From contig JAPLJP010000160.1 of the NCBI GenBank assembly GCA_026388535.1, forward strand, positions 1 to 37,183: DNA of 37,183 bases. The letters run 5' to 3'. This DNA comes from Deltaproteobacteria bacterium (GTDB taxonomy: Bacteria; Desulfobacterota; Syntrophia; Syntrophales; Smithellaceae). Shown here one piece after another: positions 1 through 10,465 of this stretch. Made by a program: the position numbers and the translations under genes. How positions within the stretch are numbered: the stretch's first letter is position 1; each line of letters opens with the position of its first letter. The notes below the pieces were generated by a model. The model was not told where the DNA came from. It ran no database searches and was given only the letters and a program-made list of their open reading frames with translations.

Positions 1-1884
1 GTTGGATTGCTTCTGGTCAGCATCGAACTGTTCTTCATGATCCTCATTCTGGCTTACATTCCCAAAGAATTAGCCGGTCCCTGTTTTATCGGTTTTGCCA
101 TCGGTGAATCTCTAGGTGCTTCCGCTCTGCGTATCTGCGGCGGTATTTTCACCAAGATTGCCGACATCGGTTCCGACCTGATGAAAATCGTTTTCCATCT
201 GCCGGAAGACGACCCCAAAAACCCCGGTGTTATTGCCGACTGTACCGGTGACAATGCTGGTGACAGTGTTGGCCCCACTGCCGACGGTTTTGAAACTTAT
301 GGTGTTACCGGCGTTGCCTTAATCGCCTTTTTGGCTCTGTCTTTGGCGGGAAATCCCGCAATGGGCGGCAAGTTGATTGTCTGGATTTTTGCTATGAGAA
401 TCCTCATGATTCTAACCTCTCTTGCCTCTTATTTTGTCAATGATGTTATCAGCAAGGCATTTTTTGCCGGAAAGAAAGAATTTAACTTTGAACATCCATT
501 AACCAATCTGGTTTGGATCACATCTATTGTTTCCATCGCTGTGACCTTCGTTGCCAGTTATTATCTACTCGGTGACTTGACGGATACGTACGCAGGTTTG
601 TGGTTGCCTCTTTCCATCATCATCAGTTGCGGAACTATTGCTGGTGCTTTAATTCCGGAATTTACAAAAGTCTTTACAAGCACCAGTTCACGTCATTGCG
701 AAGAAGTTGTCAACGCGTCCCGTCAGGGCGGCGCTTCATTGAACATTCTATCCGGTCTTGTTGCCGGTAACTTCTCTGCTTTCTGGGAAGGCCTGACGAT
801 CATGATCCTGATGCTGATCGCCTACATGGTATCCAAAAACCCGGCTGTTTTAGCTTTGATGCCCCCGGCATTTACTTTTGCTGCTCCGGTGTTTGCCTTC
901 GGTCTGGTCGCTTTCGGTTTCCTGGGCATGGGCCCTGTGACCATCGCGGTGGACAGCTTTGGACCTGTTTCTGATAACGCACAGTCCATTTATGAACTTT
1001 CCATGATCGAATCACGCGCCGATGCCAAAGACGTTGTGAAAAAAGAATACGGTATTGTGCCCGATTTTGAATTGGCCAAGCATTTCCTGGAATCTGCCGA
1101 CGGCGCGGGAAATACCTTTAAAGCGACAGCCAAGCCTGTGTTGATCGGAACGGCCGTTGTCGGCGCAACCACCATGGTGTTTGGTATTATCATTCTGCTT
1201 GAAGGTCTCTTCGGCAATGTTGTCGCCAAACTTTCGCTGGTTCAGCCGGAAATAATTTTGGGCTTGCTTATGGGCGGCGCGGTAATTTACTGGTTTACCG
1301 GAGCTTCCATCCAGGCAGTTACCACCGGTTCATATCAGGCGGTTGTGTTCATTAAAAAGAACATCAATTTAGACAAGAAAGAAGCGTCGATTGAAGATTC
1401 CAAGAAAGTCGTTCAGATTTGTACCCAGTATGCTCAAAAGGGTATGATCAATATCTTCATCGTAATCTTCTTTATGTGTCTGGCGCTGGCCTTCTTTAAC
1501 CCCTACTTCTTTATCGGTTATCTGATCGGTATCGCTTTCTTCGGTCTGTATCAGGCGATCTTCATGGCCAATGCCGGCGGTTGCTGGGATAATGGCAAGA
1601 AGATTGTTGAAGTAGATCTGAAGATGAAAAACACCCCGCTGCATGAAGCCAGCGTTGTGGGCGACACAGTCGGCGATCCCTTCAAAGATACATCTTCTGT
1701 GTCTTTGAACCCGGTCATCAAATTCACGACCCTGTTCGGATTGCTGGCAACGGAAATTGCCGTGACCATGACCAACATCAACTTGAAATATAGCTTGGCT
1801 ACGATCTTCTTCATCATTGCTTTGATTTTCGTTTACCGTTCGTTCTACAGTATGCGAATTTCCAGCGATAAACTGGGTGATTAA
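1..1884 (+). CDS. hppA: Membrane-bound proton-translocating pyrophosphatase, 5'-truncated by window edge
   Basis: Motifs EDDPKNPGVIADCTGDNAGDSVGPTADGFETYG, GGCWDNGKK and GDTVGDPFKDTSSVSLNP; frame stays open to base 1, so the ORF-track start at 7 is probably not the real start. Confidence 0.95.
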   Translation, partial: VGLLLVSIELFFMILILAYIPKELAGPCFIGFAIGESLGASALRICGGIFTKIADIGSDLMKIVFHLPEDDPKNPGVIADCTGDNAGDSVGPTADGFETYGVTGVALIAFLALSLAGNPAMGGKLIVWIFAMRILMILTSLASYFVNDVISKAFFAGKKEFNFEHPLTNLVWITSIVSIAVTFVASYYLLGDLTDTYAGLWLPLSIIISCGTIAGALIPEFTKVFTSTSSRHCEEVVNASRQGGASLNILSGLVAGNFSAFWEGLTIMILMLIAYMVSKNPAVLALMPPAFTFAAPVFAFGLVAFGFLGMGPVTIAVDSFGPVSDNAQSIYELSMIESRADAKDVVKKEYGIVPDFELAKHFLESADGAGNTFKATAKPVLIGTAVVGATTMVFGIIILLEGLFGNVVAKLSLVQPEIILGLLMGGAVIYWFTGASIQAVTTGSYQAVVFIKKNINLDKKEASIEDSKKVVQICTQYAQKGMINIFIVIFFMCLALAFFNPYFFIGYLIGIAFFGLYQAIFMANAGGCWDNGKKIVEVDLKMKNTPLHEASVVGDTVGDPFKDTSSVSLNPVIKFTTLFGLLATEIAVTMTNINLKYSLATIFFIIALIFVYRSFYSMRISSDKLGD

Positions 1885-1910
1885 TAATAAGGAAGTTTAA
1901 CCCTGAAATT

Positions 1911-1941
1911 AAAAGGCGCTCCTGCAAAGGGGCGCCTTTTT
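1911..1941 (+). terminator. Rho-independent terminator after hppA
   Basis: Inverted repeat aaaaggcgc ... gcgcctttt followed by T-run. Confidence 0.85.
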
Positions 1942-2007
1942 CATTCGTAATTATAAAACCGAAATACTTATTTTATCTTATCTTTACATTTTTTAATTTA
2001 TCTATTG

Positions 2008-2466
2008 TTACTTTTTGTTAAGTAGTTCGATAACTTTATCAGTTATATCGACTCCCCCGGTAATGATAACTTGTTTATCAAGTACGATTTCAATTCCCAT
2101 TTTTTTTGCTGCTGAGTCAGTTGCTTTGACGATTTCAGTCTGTATTTCTTGTGTTATTTTTTGCTGAGATTCAATAATTTCCGCCCGTTTTGGTTCAATT
2201 TCTTTTTCGAATTTGCTGACTAGATTTCTTAGGTCCGCTTCTGACATGCCTTTGCTTTGCTCTTTTTCAACCTGTTTTTGTTTTGTCGCGATTTCTTCCT
2301 GAAGCTTTTGTTCTTTTTTCTGAATCTGTTCCTGTGCTTTTTTTGTTTTTTCATAGGTTAAAAAAACTTTTTGAACATCAATATAGCCAAACGTAGCCGC
2401 GTGAACTGAACCAACCATCAAACTCATCAAAAATACTAAAATAACGATTAATACTGCATTTTTCAT
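2008..2466 (-). CDS. OmpH/Skp-family periplasmic chaperone-like protein
   Basis: Signal peptide, then FGYIDVQKVFLTYEKTKKAQ..., Lys/Glu/Gln-rich coiled coil, C-terminal GIEIVLDKQVIITGGVDITDKVIELLN. Confidence 0.85.
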   Translation of the reverse strand: MKNAVLIVILVFLMSLMVGSVHAATFGYIDVQKVFLTYEKTKKAQEQIQKKEQKLQEEIATKQKQVEKEQSKGMSEADLRNLVSKFEKEIEPKRAEIIESQQKITQEIQTEIVKATDSAAKKMGIEIVLDKQVIITGGVDITDKVIELLNKK

Positions 2467-2570
2467 TTTTTTATCCTCTCATTTTATTCTTAGGGAAAAA
2501 GAATTGTAAATTGGAATAGAATAAAAAACTATTTCACAAAAATAAAATTCTCTATTTCCTTTCCCATTAA

Positions 2571-4181
2571 TTAGTTGATTTTAAAAATTTCCCTTATCAT
2601 CATTTCCGTTCCAAAATAAGGATTATTTAGAGTGCTTATTCTATTATCTTTGATACCCAGCATTTGATTAAAAAAATTCCTGTCTCTTTCATTCATATTA
2701 ATTTCCTTATTGCCGGCTATATAATAAAGGTCATTAAAAACTCCGGATATTTTCGGAAAAACTTTGGGAAAAACAATTTTAAGAGTGTTATAATTTATTT
2801 TCTGGGCGTCAGGTAGTGGTCTGTACGACCATTGAGTGAAGATACCATCCTTGTTTAAAGCATTTTTTACAAGCTTATAAAACTCGAGAGTATATAAATT
2901 ACTGGAGTAAATAAGTGAAGGATGGTCAATATCCATAATTATAAGATCGTATTTATTTTCAGTGTTGAGCAGGTACTTATAGCCATCGTTGAAAATCATA
3001 TTAACCTTTGGATTGTCCAGAACATTATCCGTAAACTCACTAAAACATTTTGCAGCTTCGGGCATCAGCGGATTTATCTCAACGACGTCAACCGTTTTCA
3101 CTTTTGCGTACTTTGTTATCGCGTTTAATGTAAACCCGCACCCGAGTCCAATACTTAAGACTTTAATGTCTTCTTTGTCTATAGCGTCTAAGGATATATT
3201 GGCAAAATTGATTTCACTTACTTCTTTTTGCTTAAGTCCCTCAGTTGAACATTGAATCCTGGTGTCAATATATAAATATCTGTGTTGTTGCTTATCAAAC
3301 ACTTCGTCAAATACACTTAGTGCTCCATATGGCGAATTAGAGAAAAAAACTTTTTTTCTAATTTTTACTTTTTGGAAATAGTTTGAATCTATTTTATCTT
3401 TAAAAAGAAGATTATCGCTTGGTATATATTTTTCATCAATTTGACGATGGGAATAAATTTCCAAATTACTTTCGAAAGGTTTTATTAGCAGATAGAAAAA
3501 AAATGAAATTATCAAAAAACCAAAAACCATGAAAATAAACATTTTGTTTTTTTGAAAAAAAATAAACAGACCGATAAGCAGGTTTATTAATACGGAGAAA
3601 AATATCAAAGTTTTGATGCCAAAGAACGGAATAAATATAAATCCGCTGATTAACGCTCCTAAAACGGCCCCAAAAAGATCAAGAGCGTATATTGTTCCGA
3701 TTTTTTCAGGCAATTGTTCGATTTTATCAATCGACATAACAATAATTGCCGGAAATACCATGCCCATTAAAACCGTTGGAAGTATAAGATAGAAAAAGCT
3801 GATGATCAGCTTGTTTACAAGCATCATTTTAACCGAATCGCCAAATAACGGATATAGAAAATTAAAAGCAGAAGGAACTAAATCGTAATTGGGGAAAATA
3901 AAAGCGGCATAAAGTGCTACGAACAGTTGCAATACAAGCAAAAATTTCTTCTTATCGAGAATTTTCTTCCCCAACTTGCTGAAAATAAAACCTCCAAGTC
4001 CCAATCCAAAAAGAAACACGGAAATAACACTGGAAGCGGTGAGAGTGTTTTCATTAAAAAAATAGTATAAAACTTTCGTGGCGATTATTTCATAGGCCAG
4101 ACTGACAAAACCAGCCAGAAAAGCTATTGCCAATAGTAAATTATAACTTGGATATATTTTATTTTCGGTATTATTTGTCAT
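2571..4181 (-). CDS. Spermidine synthase-like protein with N-terminal multi-TM domain
   Basis: N-terminal hydrophobic segments; C-terminal Rossmann methyltransferase-like fold (VLSIGLGCGFTLNAI, VDVVEINPLMPEAAK, YDLIIMDIDHPS). Confidence 0.8.
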   Translation of the reverse strand: MTNNTENKIYPSYNLLLAIAFLAGFVSLAYEIIATKVLYYFFNENTLTASSVISVFLFGLGLGGFIFSKLGKKILDKKKFLLVLQLFVALYAAFIFPNYDLVPSAFNFLYPLFGDSVKMMLVNKLIISFFYLILPTVLMGMVFPAIIVMSIDKIEQLPEKIGTIYALDLFGAVLGALISGFIFIPFFGIKTLIFFSVLINLLIGLFIFFQKNKMFIFMVFGFLIISFFFYLLIKPFESNLEIYSHRQIDEKYIPSDNLLFKDKIDSNYFQKVKIRKKVFFSNSPYGALSVFDEVFDKQQHRYLYIDTRIQCSTEGLKQKEVSEINFANISLDAIDKEDIKVLSIGLGCGFTLNAITKYAKVKTVDVVEINPLMPEAAKCFSEFTDNVLDNPKVNMIFNDGYKYLLNTENKYDLIIMDIDHPSLIYSSNLYTLEFYKLVKNALNKDGIFTQWSYRPLPDAQKINYNTLKIVFPKVFPKISGVFNDLYYIAGNKEINMNERDRNFFNQMLGIKDNRISTLNNPYFGTEMMIREIFKIN

Positions 4182-4323
4182 CTTGTGATTTTAATATCCC
4201 AATTCGCAGAATATGTCTATTTTTTTAACAGAAATTTGAATGTATTATTATTCAGTTTATTATCTTAACTTGATACAAATAAAATTTGCCGCAAATAAAT
4301 TGTAAAAGAAGCATTTTAAAAAT

Positions 4324-6018
4324 TCATTTTTTTATTTCGTGCATTATTTTCATTGATTTATCAAGATTCTCTTGAGCCTCGTTATGGTTTTTCTTTTCAT
4401 TTAAAGCCTTCTGAAAATATTCGATAGCTTTTTGGGTATTGCCTTTTTCATAATAGACCTTTCCAAGATTATAATAAGTATCGGCCATGTAAGGATTAGG
4501 TTTCAAGGCGGCTAAAAAATGTTGAATCCCTTCATCTGTCCTGCCGATTCGACACAGAATTGCTCCAAGATTATTGTGTGCTGCAAAGCTCTGAGGATTT
4601 ATCCGCAGTACTTCTTCGTAATGCATGATAGCGCCATTAATATCACCCTTTTCTTCAAGTATATAACCCATAGAGTAATGTGCAATGTAGTTATTTTGAG
4701 TGACTTTCAGCGCATGTTTGAACAAGATCTCGGTGTTTTTCCAGAGACCGAGCTGTTGGTATGTTCTTGCAGAAAGCAGGGCAAGGACAACAACAAAAAT
4801 TACCCAGAGAGTAATTTTCCCAAACCGCCGTCTGCCAATCAGATAGGCCAACCCCCAGACCATCATTATAAATATTCCTATCAGGGGTACATATGTATAT
4901 CTGTCCGCCATGGATTGTCCGCCGACCTGCACGATCCCGATGACGGGAGTCAAGGTGCCCAGATACCAGAGCCATCCTACGGCGAGATACGGAAATCGCT
5001 TCATCACTGCCAATACTGATAATGAGATCAAACAGAGCCCCGTTGCACAGAAAACAACACGGAGAGGATGAATTGGATGAAATGGATAAAATATGGTCAG
5101 ATCGAATGGCCATACGGTTTTCTCCAAATAGACCACATACGAATTGATTGCATTTGAGATCCGCATCATAAAGGGTATAACTTCGAGAGATCTCATATTC
5201 TCTTTCTGGACGTAGATGGTTATAACACACGAAGCCGCTGCCAGCAGAAATAATGGCATTTTTTCTATAATGGGTCTGGTCAATCCTGAGCAATATTTGT
5301 TTGAAAAGCCATCTCTGCCGGATATTTTTTCGTGGGTGGATTCTTCCCGCAATACTCCCCATCGTTTCAGTGGCCAGAAATCAAGGAGGAGAAGCACAAA
5401 GGGCAGAGTTACCAACATTGGTTTGGAAAGAAGCCCCAGGAGGTAGCAAAGGACAGTGAGAAGGTATGCTTTCGCTGATTTCTGCCGCACATAACGGGTA
5501 TAGGCTATTATGGTAAGCATCCAGAAGAAGGTGCTCAGCACATCCTTTCGTTCGGCAATCCATGCTACTGATTCAACGTGCAGAGGGTGAATAGCGAATA
5601 GAGAGGCAACAGTTACGCTTCTCCAAGTTGAGCCTGTCATCTGCTGCAGGAGAAGGAACAGCAGAATAGAATTTAGTGTGTGAAATAGCACGTTAACCAT
5701 ATGGTGCATGCCCGGATTCATGCCGAAAAACTCCAAATCAAGCATGTGTGATATCCATGTAAGCGGGTGCCAGTTAGATGCGTACACGGAAGTGAATGCT
5801 TCAGTGATGCCTTTTGCAGTCAATCCCTGCTTTACAAGAGCATTTTCTGTCACATATGTAACGTCATCAAGATTGATGAAATCATGATAGGTTATCTGCC
5901 AGTATAAAGTTATGATCAGTAATGTTAAAAAGATGCCAATGACGAAGTTTTTAAGGAATAGATTTCCTGTTATTGAGGAATTTTTATCTTGTGTTGAATC
6001 TGAGCCAATCTCTGTCAA
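4324..6018 (-). CDS. GT-C/TMTC-like multi-TM protein with C-terminal TPR repeats
   Basis: Motifs FINLDDVTYVTEN, HPLHVESVAWIAERKDVLSTFFW; C-terminal TPRs (AHYSMGYILEEKGDINGAIMHYEEVLRINPQ, ADTYYNLGKVYYEKGNTQKAIEYFQKAL). Confidence 0.85.
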   Translation of the reverse strand: MTEIGSDSTQDKNSSITGNLFLKNFVIGIFLTLLIITLYWQITYHDFINLDDVTYVTENALVKQGLTAKGITEAFTSVYASNWHPLTWISHMLDLEFFGMNPGMHHMVNVLFHTLNSILLFLLLQQMTGSTWRSVTVASLFAIHPLHVESVAWIAERKDVLSTFFWMLTIIAYTRYVRQKSAKAYLLTVLCYLLGLLSKPMLVTLPFVLLLLDFWPLKRWGVLREESTHEKISGRDGFSNKYCSGLTRPIIEKMPLFLLAAASCVITIYVQKENMRSLEVIPFMMRISNAINSYVVYLEKTVWPFDLTIFYPFHPIHPLRVVFCATGLCLISLSVLAVMKRFPYLAVGWLWYLGTLTPVIGIVQVGGQSMADRYTYVPLIGIFIMMVWGLAYLIGRRRFGKITLWVIFVVVLALLSARTYQQLGLWKNTEILFKHALKVTQNNYIAHYSMGYILEEKGDINGAIMHYEEVLRINPQSFAAHNNLGAILCRIGRTDEGIQHFLAALKPNPYMADTYYNLGKVYYEKGNTQKAIEYFQKALNEKKNHNEAQENLDKSMKIMHEIKK

Positions 6019-6081
6019 AATTGCTCCAGTCTTTTATCGTTTGATTGAATTAATTGCCATGTTAATCAATATGACATTTGA

Positions 6082-8379
6082 TTAAGATTGATTGTCTATG
6101 AAGTCGTAAATTTCCTCGTGTGTGCAGACTTCATAGTATTTTTGGGATGTTTCACCAGTCAAATTCATCGTTTCAGGTTTCACTTTATAAATTGCCGCTT
6201 CACGTATAGCAATTCGTTGATAATTACCGTTTGCCAAGGGAACTATGCCTGTATACAGCCTTATAATTTCATTTTTACCTGCCGGATAAAGAACCATTTT
6301 CAGATTGATCTCTTTCGCTAGTTTATTGAAACTATCTTCGCTAAGTTCAATTCCGTTAACATTGTAGCGAAGAATAAAATCATCCACCGAATCTTCAGAT
6401 TCTCCTTCCGCCGCGTTTTTAAATACAAATAAGTTAAACAGGGGGTTTTGATTTTTTAAACGGTTGCGCATTTTTTTATCACAACTGGACAGGCGGTCCG
6501 CAAGATTAATAGCCGGGGAAATCATGATTCTGGAATCACCATCGAATAAAAACGACGGAGGACCTTCGCTGTAGCAGATTCCAACTCCCAGTTCAAGTAT
6601 AGGCAGATTATTTTCCTTATTTTTTTCGTTGTAGTTATGAACAATTTGCAGGATTCTGGTTGCCAGTCCGCATGCCCGTGCAACACTATAAGAGTTTTGC
6701 GACGCATCTTCATTTTCAAAGAGAGATAGAATGATAGCGTCTCCTTCAATAAATTCTTTCGACGCATTATATTCAAAAAGAACGGCGGAGATGGGATCAA
6801 AAAAATTAAGGCTGAAATATGACGCCGGATTAAGCCCCCTGTTCCTCATTGTATGATTGATATCCATAGAACCGCGTATGTCCGCCTTGATTATGACATG
6901 ATTAGCAATTGGTTTTTCTTCCTTGACCCGTTCATCCGGAAGTAGAAACTCGAAAAGCGACCGGTTTTCCCGCGACAATAAAATAATCTTTTCTTCCGTA
7001 AGCAGGTTAATGGAGTCCATCGCGTCTTTGATAGTGCGGAAATTATATAGATCTCTATGATACCTTGAGAATTGTTTTAGATACATTAGTAGAAATTGTT
7101 TTTTTTCTCTGGAGGAACAGCCCTTGATCCGTTTAACTGTTTGCAGGAGAGGTTCAATATCGAACTCTTCACCATAAAGAGATTTAAGACGTTTCTGTTG
7201 AGCTCTTATAGATAATCTTGACCAGAAATTAACCAGAAATTCTCTTATTTGTCTTGGCGTCATAGGTGGACAGTATTTTTCATATACGGATTTCATTTCA
7301 AAATCGGCGATTACCAGCCGAATAAGATGTAATTTTTTAAATCTACGGTAGAAAAGATTAAGTAAATATTTCTGAGCTTTTATTCTTTCTTTCAGTTTTT
7401 CAAGAATATCTTCCGGTTCTTTTTCTTTTTTTGCCTTGTCATATAGTTCCCGTGAATGGAAACAGTCAAACATCCGGTAAATATTGTCCTGCTCCATTAG
7501 GTATGAATCAAACTCATTATTTTCTACAAAAAGAAGAAGATTATTTTTTTGAATATTTCCTTCACTTACATTCGCATAATTATCATCTTCTTTATTTTTC
7601 GATGCCAGATCAGTCTGAGCAAACAATTCATAAATTATAGATTTGACGCTTGTGTAATTGTCTAAATCTTCCGATCTCTGTCCTAGAAGCACATACTCTT
7701 CGATTAGAAAGAAATCATCGTTGGGATTATTTGTGTTTAAAAGGGGATTCGCGATATAATAATCCGGTAAAATATCACAGGGGGGAAAGTGAGTCTCTCT
7801 CAGGTTCCTTAATTTTCGCGTATTAATATCAGCCATCAACTCAAAAAGTTCTTTACCCACAAGGCTAATAATTTGATTATGGTGAAGTTTAATTTCTGCC
7901 AGTTTGTCTTTAATCATGAAAATATCACTCTGATCATGTTTTTCGGATAATTGATATATTCTGACCAGAGGTTCTAGTTGCGACACTAAACCTTTATATT
8001 GAGCTTTGATTTCCTCTAAAAACAACTTTACTAGAGCTATTTGCGACAGGAAATCTATCTGTACTTCAGATGATGATTTTGCCCTGTTGATGCCATCAAG
8101 CAAAACATCGTTGCAAACTCGCCGCAAAGTTTCCTTTTCAATTTCACAATAATCTCTTTTATAGTCATTAAAAAAATTTTCCGACCGGCTGTGTTTGATC
8201 ATTAAAAGAGAAGCTGTCTTTTTTAAAGCGGTATAGACCTGTGGACTGATATGAACATCAAAGTTAATGTTGTCCACACCTAAAACAAGTCTGTCCAGGG
8301 AATAAGCAATGTGATAGCTTTTAAGGTCTAAATTCTTGAGGATAGGAGCTTTTCTTAATGATTCAAAAGAATTGAACAT
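6082..8379 (-). CDS. Large soluble protein with C-terminal class III adenylate/guanylate cyclase-like domain
   Basis: VIIKADIRGSMD, EFIEGDAIILSLFE, LELGVGICYSEG...SPAINLADRLSS resemble class III cyclase motifs; N-terminal ~470 aa not recognised. Confidence 0.65.
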   Translation of the reverse strand: MFNSFESLRKAPILKNLDLKSYHIAYSLDRLVLGVDNINFDVHISPQVYTALKKTASLLMIKHSRSENFFNDYKRDYCEIEKETLRRVCNDVLLDGINRAKSSSEVQIDFLSQIALVKLFLEEIKAQYKGLVSQLEPLVRIYQLSEKHDQSDIFMIKDKLAEIKLHHNQIISLVGKELFELMADINTRKLRNLRETHFPPCDILPDYYIANPLLNTNNPNDDFFLIEEYVLLGQRSEDLDNYTSVKSIIYELFAQTDLASKNKEDDNYANVSEGNIQKNNLLLFVENNEFDSYLMEQDNIYRMFDCFHSRELYDKAKKEKEPEDILEKLKERIKAQKYLLNLFYRRFKKLHLIRLVIADFEMKSVYEKYCPPMTPRQIREFLVNFWSRLSIRAQQKRLKSLYGEEFDIEPLLQTVKRIKGCSSREKKQFLLMYLKQFSRYHRDLYNFRTIKDAMDSINLLTEEKIILLSRENRSLFEFLLPDERVKEEKPIANHVIIKADIRGSMDINHTMRNRGLNPASYFSLNFFDPISAVLFEYNASKEFIEGDAIILSLFENEDASQNSYSVARACGLATRILQIVHNYNEKNKENNLPILELGVGICYSEGPPSFLFDGDSRIMISPAINLADRLSSCDKKMRNRLKNQNPLFNLFVFKNAAEGESEDSVDDFILRYNVNGIELSEDSFNKLAKEINLKMVLYPAGKNEIIRLYTGIVPLANGNYQRIAIREAAIYKVKPETMNLTGETSQKYYEVCTHEEIYDFIDNQS

Positions 8380-8530
8380 TTAATCCTCTGTTATGACTTC
8401 GGCCGTATATATTCCTTATTTATTGGCTTTATTCACGCAATAAAAAAATACCAATTTTAAATTTGGTAAAACTTTTTGAGCAATAGAATATTAAAATTGT
8501 TTCATATGTCCGGAATTAAAATAAACCGAA

Positions 8531-9160
8531 TCAACGGCAATATCCCTTGCTTTTAATCAAATCTAATCCTTTGCAGAAGCCCATTGAGCAGGCTTTTTGC
8601 ACGTCACTGCAACCCAGCTTATTGTCACCCTGCATGAAATGAGCAAGCCCCCGATTGTTATAGGCATTGGCATTATTAGGTTGTATTTTTATTGACTCAT
8701 TGAAATCTTTGATAGCCAACGGGTAATTACCCAGTTTGTTGTAATTAATTCCCCTGTTGTTATATGCTTCGGCGTAATCCGGCTTCAAGCGAATGGCTTC
8801 GTTAAAGTCATCAATCGCTTGTTTATATTGGCCAAGATTATTGTAAATAGTTCCCCTGTTAAAATAGGCTAAAACATAATCTGGTTGCACACGGATGGCT
8901 GTAGAAAAGTCTTCCAAAGCAAGCTGATTCTGCTCGAGATTTTTATAGGCAACGCCGCGATGGTTGTAAGTTTCCGCATAATCAGGCTGTAATTTGATTG
9001 CTTTGTCCAGATATTCGATTGCCTTTTTGGGATCGGTATATTTTTTCCCATCCCATAGCATGTTTGCCTCATTAATTGAATCATCTGCGTTTTCATTCAT
9101 TTTTGAACAAGAACAAATCAATGTTAAAACGAGAAAAATGGAAATAATAACTTTTTGCAT
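8531..9160 (-). CDS. TPR-repeat lipoprotein
   Basis: Lipobox-like LTLICSCS; successive 34-aa TPR units (YAETYNHRGVAYKNLEQNQLALEDFSTAIRVQPD etc.). Confidence 0.85.
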   Translation of the reverse strand: MQKVIISIFLVLTLICSCSKMNENADDSINEANMLWDGKKYTDPKKAIEYLDKAIKLQPDYAETYNHRGVAYKNLEQNQLALEDFSTAIRVQPDYVLAYFNRGTIYNNLGQYKQAIDDFNEAIRLKPDYAEAYNNRGINYNKLGNYPLAIKDFNESIKIQPNNANAYNNRGLAHFMQGDNKLGCSDVQKACSMGFCKGLDLIKSKGYCR

Positions 9161-9442
9161 AATGTTCCTCCCATGTGTAAATGATAGTAAATACTTTTAT
9201 TCTATTATCACAATTATTGAAAAAATTTAATTAAATATTTTTTTAGTGTAGCTTTTAGAATTAAGTCTTAATCATTCTATTTTAAAGAGTCTCCAGATCA
9301 TTCTTTAAATTGTGGTTATGAGTTTATCGCTTTGCTTATTGTCTTGGAGACAATACATCATTATTATAAATGATAATTAATCAATTACTTGGATGTTATA
9401 GCTTGGTTAAAAAAGATTTAATAACATAAGAGAAGTTGATTT

Positions 9443-9519
<77 letters not shown>

Positions 9520-9569
9520 ATATGAAAATCCGTGACTTTACACCATTATCTCCAATATTTGTCAAGGAG

Positions 9570-10415
9570 TTATTTTGTTATGTAACCCATGAATCGATAA
9601 ATCAATTTGGCCGTCATGAAATCGGGCGCGATATTGCCGGAAACCGGTGCTAATTCCACCACATCGAAGCCGCGGATTTTGCAGGTGCGTGAAACCGCCT
9701 TCAGGAGACACAGGACATCCCGCCAGTAAAGACCGCCTGGCTCCGGTGTGCCGGTGGAAGGCATTATGGAAGGATCAAAAACATCCAAATCAATAGTGAC
9801 AAATACGTCGTCGCTTAAGTTTTTACAAATTGTTTCACACCAGTTTTTGGTTTCCAAGACGAACTCGGCGCCATAGGATTTTACTTTGCTTTTCGGTAAA
9901 AAATCAGCTTCTTCTTTGCTCATGCTTCTGATACCCACCTGAACCAGCGGACATATCTCCGAAATTCTTCTGGCCACGGACGCGTGGCTGTAAGGGCTTC
10001 CCTGATAACTGTCCCGCAAATCGGCGTGAGCGTCCAGCTGCAGCACTGAAAGTTTCGGATATTTTTTTTTAACCGCCTGAACCGCTCCCAGCGTGATGCT
10101 GTGTTCTCCGCCCAGCATCACCGGTATTTTCTCCATGGCGACGATTCTGGAAATTTTCTTGCGCACGGCGTTAATCATGTTCTTCGGCCCGCGGGCGTCA
10201 ATTTCTACCGGCAGCGTCGTGTGAATGCCGGTGAGGTATGTTTCTTTTTTTAATTCTTCATCGTAGAGTTCCATATTGGTGGAAGCTTCGATAATGGCCA
10301 CCGGTCCCCGGCGGCTTCCGGGCTGATAAGTGGAAGTCAGATCATATGGAACGGGAACTACTACAAACAAGGCGTCGCTCAAAGAATGCGCCGGATAAAT
10401 TCCTCCAAAGTTCAT
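9570..10415 (-). CDS. speB: Agmatinase / arginase-family ureohydrolase
   Basis: GGEHSITLGAV, LDAHADLRD, SHASVARRI, VTIDLDVFDPSIMPSTGTPEPGG motifs. Confidence 0.93.
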   Translation of the reverse strand: MNFGGIYPAHSLSDALFVVVPVPYDLTSTYQPGSRRGPVAIIEASTNMELYDEELKKETYLTGIHTTLPVEIDARGPKNMINAVRKKISRIVAMEKIPVMLGGEHSITLGAVQAVKKKYPKLSVLQLDAHADLRDSYQGSPYSHASVARRISEICPLVQVGIRSMSKEEADFLPKSKVKSYGAEFVLETKNWCETICKNLSDDVFVTIDLDVFDPSIMPSTGTPEPGGLYWRDVLCLLKAVSRTCKIRGFDVVELAPVSGNIAPDFMTAKLIYRFMGYITK

Positions 10416-10465
10416 AAATTTAATCCTCTCTAATTAAAATTCTAACATAAATACGGTAAAAATCA

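Noticed and set aside
4691-5362. 223-aa minus ORF and other ORFs overlapping the TMTC-like gene
   Set aside because: Out-of-frame overlap with a well-supported GT-C/TPR coding sequence; no recognisable motifs.
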